Source: Bacillota bacterium (GTDB lineage: Bacteria > Bacillota > Clostridia > Oscillospirales > Ruminococcaceae). From it: a stretch of DNA of 24,344 nucleotides. Position numbers and translations under genes: made by a program. Positions 21,046 through 24,344 of the stretch are shown in pieces. A model generated the notes under the pieces. The model did not search any database. It saw only the letters and a list, made by a program, of their open reading frames with translations, and had not been told where the DNA came from. Every line of letters begins with the position of its first letter. Within the stretch, counting starts at the first letter, position 1. The stretch covers positions 1 through 24,344 of the forward strand of contig JAEWBS010000094.1 in the NCBI GenBank assembly GCA_023391005.1, read 5' to 3'.

Positions 21046-21174
21046 AATAAAATGCTGACCTGTTTTTAAAATGCTGCAAAATTTTGATTTATTATGCAAA
21101 CAATCAGGCAGTTTTGGTCCGTGAGAAGGTAGCGTTGCCCGCACGGGTATTCGCGTAAGAAAGGGGCTGTACAT

Positions 21175-22017
21175 ATGATTCGGTGTAAGTATGAAATCCA
21201 CGCCAGCCGCAACGATACTTATTCGATGGAGCGCCCGCATTTCCACGAGGATGTTGAAATTACGCTCTGCACCTCGGGGGAGGGCATCTTTTTTCTGGAG
21301 CCCGAAATCTATCCGATGCATCGCGGCCAGCTTTTTTTGATTACGCCCGCGACCCTGCACCGCAGTGTCGCCGATGATTCTTACCGCAGCCGGGTTCTGC
21401 GCGTCACGACAAGCCTGCTTGAAGAAATTTCTACGCCGCAAAGCGATTTTGTCGGCTGTACCCGGCAGAGCGGCAGGGTGCAGATCACGCTGGACGAAGT
21501 GCAGACCCGGGAGCTCGAGGCGCTGTACAACCGGTTGGAAACACCCGCCGGTAAGCAATTTGGCAACGACATGCAGCGCTTTATTCTGCTGATGGATTTT
21601 TTGGTCAAGAGCTTCTCTTACTTTGCAACCGGCGAGGCGGTGCCTACACAGATCCACGCTGAGCTGGCCAATATGAAACCGATCATCAAATATATCCATG
21701 CTCATTTGTCCGAATCGCTCTCCTTGGATACCATTGCGGCGCAATTTTTTATCAGCAAATTTTATCTTTGCCGTAATTTTAAGCTGGCAACGGGCTTTAG
21801 CGTCCGGGATTACATCATCCATTGCCGCATTCTCAGGGCCAGAGAATTGCTGCGCGGCGGCTGCCGCGTTCAGGAAACCGGCGAGCAGGTCGGTTTTCAT
21901 AACAACGAGCATTTTATACGCACCTTTAAAAAGCTTACCGGCATTTCGCCAAAGCGTTATGCCAAGGAGTATCTTTTCAGCGATAAGGACGAAGAATCGC
22001 TTGATTCTACCGCCTGA
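21175..22017 (+). CDS. AraC-family transcriptional regulator
   Basis: A 280-residue regulator with an N-terminal cupin-like sensor and a C-terminal double helix-turn-helix. The cupin region has the typical RPHFHEDVEITLC near residues 17-29, then GQLFLITPATLHR near 49-61. The DNA-binding part starts near 165 with IIKYIHAHLSESLSLDTIAA, contains FFISKFYLCRNFKLATG (first HTH), and later EQVGFHNNEHFIRTFKKLTG (second HTH), closing SPKRYAKEY. AAAGGGG eight bases upstream supports the start. It diverges from the symporter-dehydrogenase pair and is followed by its own terminator, so it most likely activates that pair in response to the transported compound. Confidence 0.92.
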   Translation: MIRCKYEIHASRNDTYSMERPHFHEDVEITLCTSGEGIFFLEPEIYPMHRGQLFLITPATLHRSVADDSYRSRVLRVTTSLLEEISTPQSDFVGCTRQSGRVQITLDEVQTRELEALYNRLETPAGKQFGNDMQRFILLMDFLVKSFSYFATGEAVPTQIHAELANMKPIIKYIHAHLSESLSLDTIAAQFFISKFYLCRNFKLATGFSVRDYIIHCRILRARELLRGGCRVQETGEQVGFHNNEHFIRTFKKLTGISPKRYAKEYLFSDKDEESLDSTA

Positions 22018-22041
22018 ACACAAGACGCATAGGCAAAAAAA

Positions 22042-22069
22042 GGCTCGCAGCTATTCGCGGGCCTTTTTT
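22042..22069 (+). terminator. Rho-independent terminator after the AraC gene
   Basis: GGCTCGC (22042-22048) pairs with GCGGGCC (22057-22063) with one G-U, then six T. An A-run precedes it, so it may also act on the other strand. Confidence 0.85.
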
Positions 22070-22157
22070 GTTGGCCTGTATCCCGTTTTTTTAAAGGCTA
22101 AAAGCATTTTGTGCGTATTTTGTAAATCAAAAAGGCAATATCAATTTCCAAAACATA

Positions 22158-22186
22158 TTGTGTCGATTCGTTCTCTGGGGTAAAAT
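22158..22186 (+). promoter_or_regulatory. Promoter of the folT leader
   Basis: TTGTGT (22158-22163), 17-bp spacer, TAAAAT (22181-22186). The start near 22193 would give a leader of about 375 nt, much longer than the riboswitch alone needs. Confidence 0.65.
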
Positions 22187-22192
22187 ACAGAT

Positions 22193-22386
22193 ATAGCGAC
22201 ACCGCACAATCCGGCCTTTGATTAAAGGCGGACAGGCCTTGGCATTGCGGTGTGGTTGTAAGTTGTATAAGGCATAAACAAGGCGGCGTCTAAACCGCCT
22301 TGTCCAGTACGCGGTATCGATTAAAGGCTCGGTGAAAACAGGCCGTCGGGTCAGCCGTTCTTTAATTGATATTCAGTATGAAATAT
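22193..22386 (+). other. Structured 5' part of the folT leader
   Basis: It contains ACACCGCA (22199-22206) pairing with TGCGGTGT (22246-22253) and the hairpin ACAAGGCGG/CCGCCTTGT (22278-22303). Inside the first stem, GCCTTT-GATT-AAAGGC competes with AAGGC/GCCTT. The string GATTAAAGGC appears at about 22219 and 22319. I do not match it to a known RNA family. It could be a separate small RNA transcribed from the same promoter. Confidence 0.35.
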
Positions 22387-22480
22387 GCAGAGTAGAAACA
22401 GCGCGTCAAGTGTCGGTGGATGGGAAGTTGCCGCCGAACGAAGGGCCAAAAGGTCCGCGGTGCTGTTTTGCGTCCGCTGC
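22387..22480 (+). promoter_or_regulatory. THF (tetrahydrofolate) riboswitch
   Basis: The 94-nt stretch carries the class-I THF aptamer pattern. P1 is GCAG (22387-22390) with CTGC (22477-22480), followed by the conserved AGAGTAGA. Then come GCGCGTCAAGTGT, the GGATGGGA segment, CCGAACGAAGGG and the closing GCGTCCGCTGC, in the known order. This aptamer senses reduced folates and typically lies before folT or folE. The gene downstream is a FolT-type transporter, which confirms the call. A hairpin at 22518-22544 (11 pairs, two G-U) and smaller ones lie between aptamer and ribosome site. No U-tract is present, so control of translation is more likely than termination, although I found no clear anti-Shine-Dalgarno strand. 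Confidence 0.92.
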
Positions 22481-22567
22481 CATTTGAAGAAGCTCTCTTC
22501 ATGTGGCCCCACATGCGCCTGTTTGAAAGCGCTTTTCAGACGGGCTGTTACGAGGAGGCAAACATCT

Positions 22568-23077
22568 ATGAGATCGAAATCCGCTTTAAAAATCGCAAAT
22601 ATCGCATTGCTGATCGCACTGGAAATCGTACTTTCCCGGTTTCTGTCCATCAGCACACCCATCGTGAAGATCGGTTTTTCGTTTATTCCGCTTTCAATGC
22701 TGGCTATGCTTTACGGGCCGTTTTACGCGGCTTCGGGCGCGGCCATTGCCGACATCATCGGCGCCGTGCTGTTCCCGCTTGGGGCTTATTTCCCGGGCTA
22801 CACGCTGACGGCGGCGCTAACCGGGCTGACCTACGCGCTGCTGCTCTACCAGCGTCCAAAGTCGTGGTGGCGCATTCTGGCGGCGGTGCTCATCGTGGCG
22901 CTGGTGCTGAATCTGGGACTCAACACGGTTTGGATTCACATGACCACCGGCAAGGCCTATATAGCGCTGTTAATGCCGCGTATCGTCAAGTCGTTTGCGA
23001 TGGTGCCGATCATGACGCTGCTGATCCGCTTCGCGTGGGAAAAGCTTTGCCCGATGGCAACAAAGTTTGCAAAATAA
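22568..23077 (+). CDS. folT: Folate ECF transporter S component
   Basis: A 169-residue membrane protein with six predicted helices, the substrate-binding S component that uses a shared energy-coupling module (EcfA, EcfA', EcfT) encoded elsewhere. The FolT pattern is clear: LIALEIVLSRFLSISTPIVK near residues 15-34, then IGFSFIPLSMLAMLYGPFYA and GAAIADIIGAVLFPLGAYFP, and later NTVWIHMTTGKAY. The open frame extends 61 codons upstream through the riboswitch, but the ATG at 22568 has GAGGAGG ten bases before it and matches the family start. Regulation by the THF riboswitch predicts expression when reduced folate is scarce. Confidence 0.95.
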   Translation: MRSKSALKIANIALLIALEIVLSRFLSISTPIVKIGFSFIPLSMLAMLYGPFYAASGAAIADIIGAVLFPLGAYFPGYTLTAALTGLTYALLLYQRPKSWWRILAAVLIVALVLNLGLNTVWIHMTTGKAYIALLMPRIVKSFAMVPIMTLLIRFAWEKLCPMATKFAK

Positions 23078-23086
23078 TAAAACAGG

Positions 23087-23127
23087 GGGCTGTTGCCAAG
23101 CGCATGCAGATGCGTTTGCAACAGCCC
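23087..23127 (+). terminator. Long hairpin after folT, probable terminator
   Basis: GGGCTGTTGC (23087-23096) pairs perfectly with 23118-23127, with an inner GCGCAT/ATGCGT pairing. The plus side continues TCAGTTTATG, a poor U-tract. The minus side continues CCTGTTTTATTATTTT, better suited to termination. Confidence 0.55.
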
Positions 23128-23463
23128 TCAGTTTATGTTCGGCCGGTTGTGTTAAGAAGGGCCGCGCGGACAAAAGACTGATAAAACCGCATACAATGGG
23201 GCCTTTTGTGCACTTTGCGACGCGATAGGCAACAGTCTGTTTTGCGGTATGGCGGTCAAATATTGTCGGACACGAATAATTTACGTCTTAAATCTTTACA
23301 CCGCATGCGGTTTAAGGTAAAATAGATGAGAAATATTTCTCCTGCCGGTATGATATTCAGCCGGTTTGTCGAAAATGAAGATCAACTGTTTTTAAAGCAT
23401 CACAATGCCGCCGCAGAAGTTCTGCCGGCGGTGGAATAGAATAAAAATGATTGGAATGATTTG
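23128..23463. other. Intergenic region carrying the pyrH promoter
   Basis: No gene seen. Apart from the promoter at 23295-23323 there is a small hairpin CCGGC/GCCGG-like pairing in the leader (about 23344-23361). pyrH would be transcribed with a leader of about 130 nt. Confidence 0.45.
23295..23323 (+). promoter_or_regulatory. Promoter for pyrH-frr
   Basis: TTTACA (23295-23300), 17-bp spacer, TAAAAT (23318-23323). The spacer includes the palindrome ACCGCATGCGGT, which could also be an operator. This independent promoter is needed because tsf is far away. Confidence 0.75.
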
Positions 23464-24177
23464 ATGGGTCTAAAATACAAAAGAGTACTGCTCAAGCTAA
23501 GCGGAGAAGCGTTGGCGGGCGGCGCGCATTTTGGTCTCGACTATAAAACCGTGCTCTCGATTTCAAAGAGCATCAAGGAATGCGTCGATATCGGCGCGCA
23601 GGTTGCGATTGTTGTCGGCGGCGGCAATTTCTGGCGCGGACGCGACAGTGGCGGGATGGAGCGCACCCGCGCCGACCATATCGGCATGCTGGCCACCGTC
23701 ATGAACTCGCTCTCGCTGGCTGATGCGCTGGAGTCGCTCGGGGTCGAGACCCGCGTGCAGACCGCCATCGCCATGCAGTCAATCGCTGAGCCGTATATCC
23801 GCAACAAGGCGGTGCGCCATATGGAAAAGGGGCGGGTCGTCATCTTCGGCTGCGGTACCGGCAACCCCTTCTTTTCGACCGATACGGCCGCCGCGTTGCG
23901 CTCGGCCGAAATTGACGCCGACGTCATTCTGATGGCCAAGATGGTCGATGGCGTTTACAGTGATGACCCCAAGAAAAACCCCGACGCCAAGCGGTACGAT
24001 CAGATCTCTTTTTCTGAGATTCTCAACAAGGAGCTGGCGGTTATTGATTCCACCGCCGCGTCGCTTTGCCGCGACAACCATATGCCTGTTCTGATTTTTT
24101 CCCTAGAGGATCCGCACAATATTGTCAGAGCGATTCAGGGAGATGAAATAGGGACTATTTTGAGGGAGGAAGCTTAG
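23464..24177 (+). CDS. pyrH: Uridylate (UMP) kinase
   Basis: A 237-residue UMP kinase of the amino acid kinase superfamily, forming UDP from UMP and ATP as a hexamer. Landmarks are YKRVLLKLSGEAL at the N-terminus, VAIVVGGGNFWRG near 48-60, GMERTRADHIGMLATVMNSL, and IFGCGTGNPFFSTDTAAALR near 128-147. LMAKMVDGVYSDDPKKNPDA, the nucleotide region, follows. The ATG at 23464 is used; a TTG directly before it adds only one residue. The ribosome site is poor (TTGGAA). It is followed directly by frr, whose ATG comes right after the pyrH stop, the usual tight coupling. Confidence 0.97.
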   Translation: MGLKYKRVLLKLSGEALAGGAHFGLDYKTVLSISKSIKECVDIGAQVAIVVGGGNFWRGRDSGGMERTRADHIGMLATVMNSLSLADALESLGVETRVQTAIAMQSIAEPYIRNKAVRHMEKGRVVIFGCGTGNPFFSTDTAAALRSAEIDADVILMAKMVDGVYSDDPKKNPDAKRYDQISFSEILNKELAVIDSTAASLCRDNHMPVLIFSLEDPHNIVRAIQGDEIGTILREEA

Positions 24178-24344
24178 ATGAACGACTTTGTAAAAGGCTT
24201 TGAAACTAAAATGACCAAAACCATTTCGGTGCTTCGCCAGGACTATGCCGCGATTCGTGCCGGACGCGCCAACCCCGCCTTGCTGGACAAGGTGACGGTG
24301 ATGTATTACGACGTGCCCACTCCGATCAATCAGGTCGGCTCGGT
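24178..24344 (+). CDS. frr: Ribosome recycling factor, 5' part
   Basis: The first 55 codons of ribosome recycling factor, cut by the window end. It reads MNDFVKGFETKMTKTISVLR, then the diagnostic DYAAIRAGRANPALLDKVTV and YYDVPTPINQVGSV. This covers the start of the long three-helix bundle and the hinge to the second domain. RRF, with EF-G, splits post-termination ribosomes. GGGAGGA lies within the last codons of pyrH, so the two are translationally linked. Confidence 0.96.
   Translation, partial: MNDFVKGFETKMTKTISVLRQDYAAIRAGRANPALLDKVTVMYYDVPTPINQVGS

Larger units (their letters stand above)
20644..21174. other. Divergent regulatory region between the symporter and AraC genes
   Basis: No gene in 531 bp. 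It holds tandem ATCTTG repeats (20822-20839), a 7-bp inverted repeat ACAGTAC/GTACTGT (20875-20897) and a minus-strand terminator-like hairpin (21009-21045). The right part is AT-rich. No promoter with both good boxes was found for either gene, as expected for activator-dependent promoters. Confidence 0.5.

Noticed and set aside
22193..22386. T-box or 6S RNA in the folT leader
   Set aside because: No T-box antiterminator sequence and no specifier-like arrangement are visible. The 6S-type single long bulged hairpin is not clearly formed. Reported only as unidentified structure.

Overview
The window looks like a chromosomal segment of an anaerobic, probably spore-forming Clostridia, of the Oscillospiraceae/Ruminococcaceae kind. 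This is inference. It rests on a YlmC/YmxH sporulation protein, the Gram-positive rpsB, tsf, pyrH, frr set, an ECF folate S-component under a tetrahydrofolate (THF) riboswitch, strong GGAGG ribosome sites, DUF6809-type small proteins and a moderately GC-rich codon style. No tRNA, rRNA, CRISPR array, transposase or integrase was seen.

Layout. 1-826 is gene-free, GC-rich and packed with perfect hairpins, including a branched structure ending in a terminator. 827-2086 has a small XRE regulator, a DUF6809-like protein and a NimA-like flavin protein. 2533-4694 is the housekeeping core ylmC, rpsB, tsf. 4794-6321 is AT-richer, with one small hypothetical gene and one decayed gene. 6322-12949 is a catabolic locus: FadR-type GntR regulator, three-part TRAP transporter, iron alcohol dehydrogenase and CoA-acylating aldehyde dehydrogenase. 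It probably imports an organic acid or sulfonate and links alcohol, aldehyde and acyl-CoA forms. 13330-16338 has an Old Yellow Enzyme relative and a YjiH-type membrane protein. 16415-17919 (minus strand) has a second DUF6809 gene and a three-unit tandem array of tiny ribbon-helix-helix (RHH) genes. 18124-22017 has a 2-hydroxyacid dehydrogenase and a GltS-type symporter, divergent from an AraC regulator. 22158-23077 has a long leader with a THF riboswitch and folT. 23464-24344 has pyrH and the start of frr.

Two points stand out. First, rpsB-tsf and pyrH-frr, usually adjacent in Firmicutes, are separated here by about 18.8 kb of accessory genes. Second, each unit of the RHH array joins a 55-56 residue RHH gene, a terminal hairpin and a block of about 100 bp that is more conserved than the genes. 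Each unit has its own promoter-embedded operator candidate. Units 2 and 3 share a TACCG[A/C]CAA site used as direct repeats 26 bp apart and an R-x-D-x-R strand. Unit 1 has a different, inverted site and a K-x-H-x-R strand. This looks like a regulator family diversifying its DNA specificity inside a tandem array and is the best candidate for an undescribed system here.
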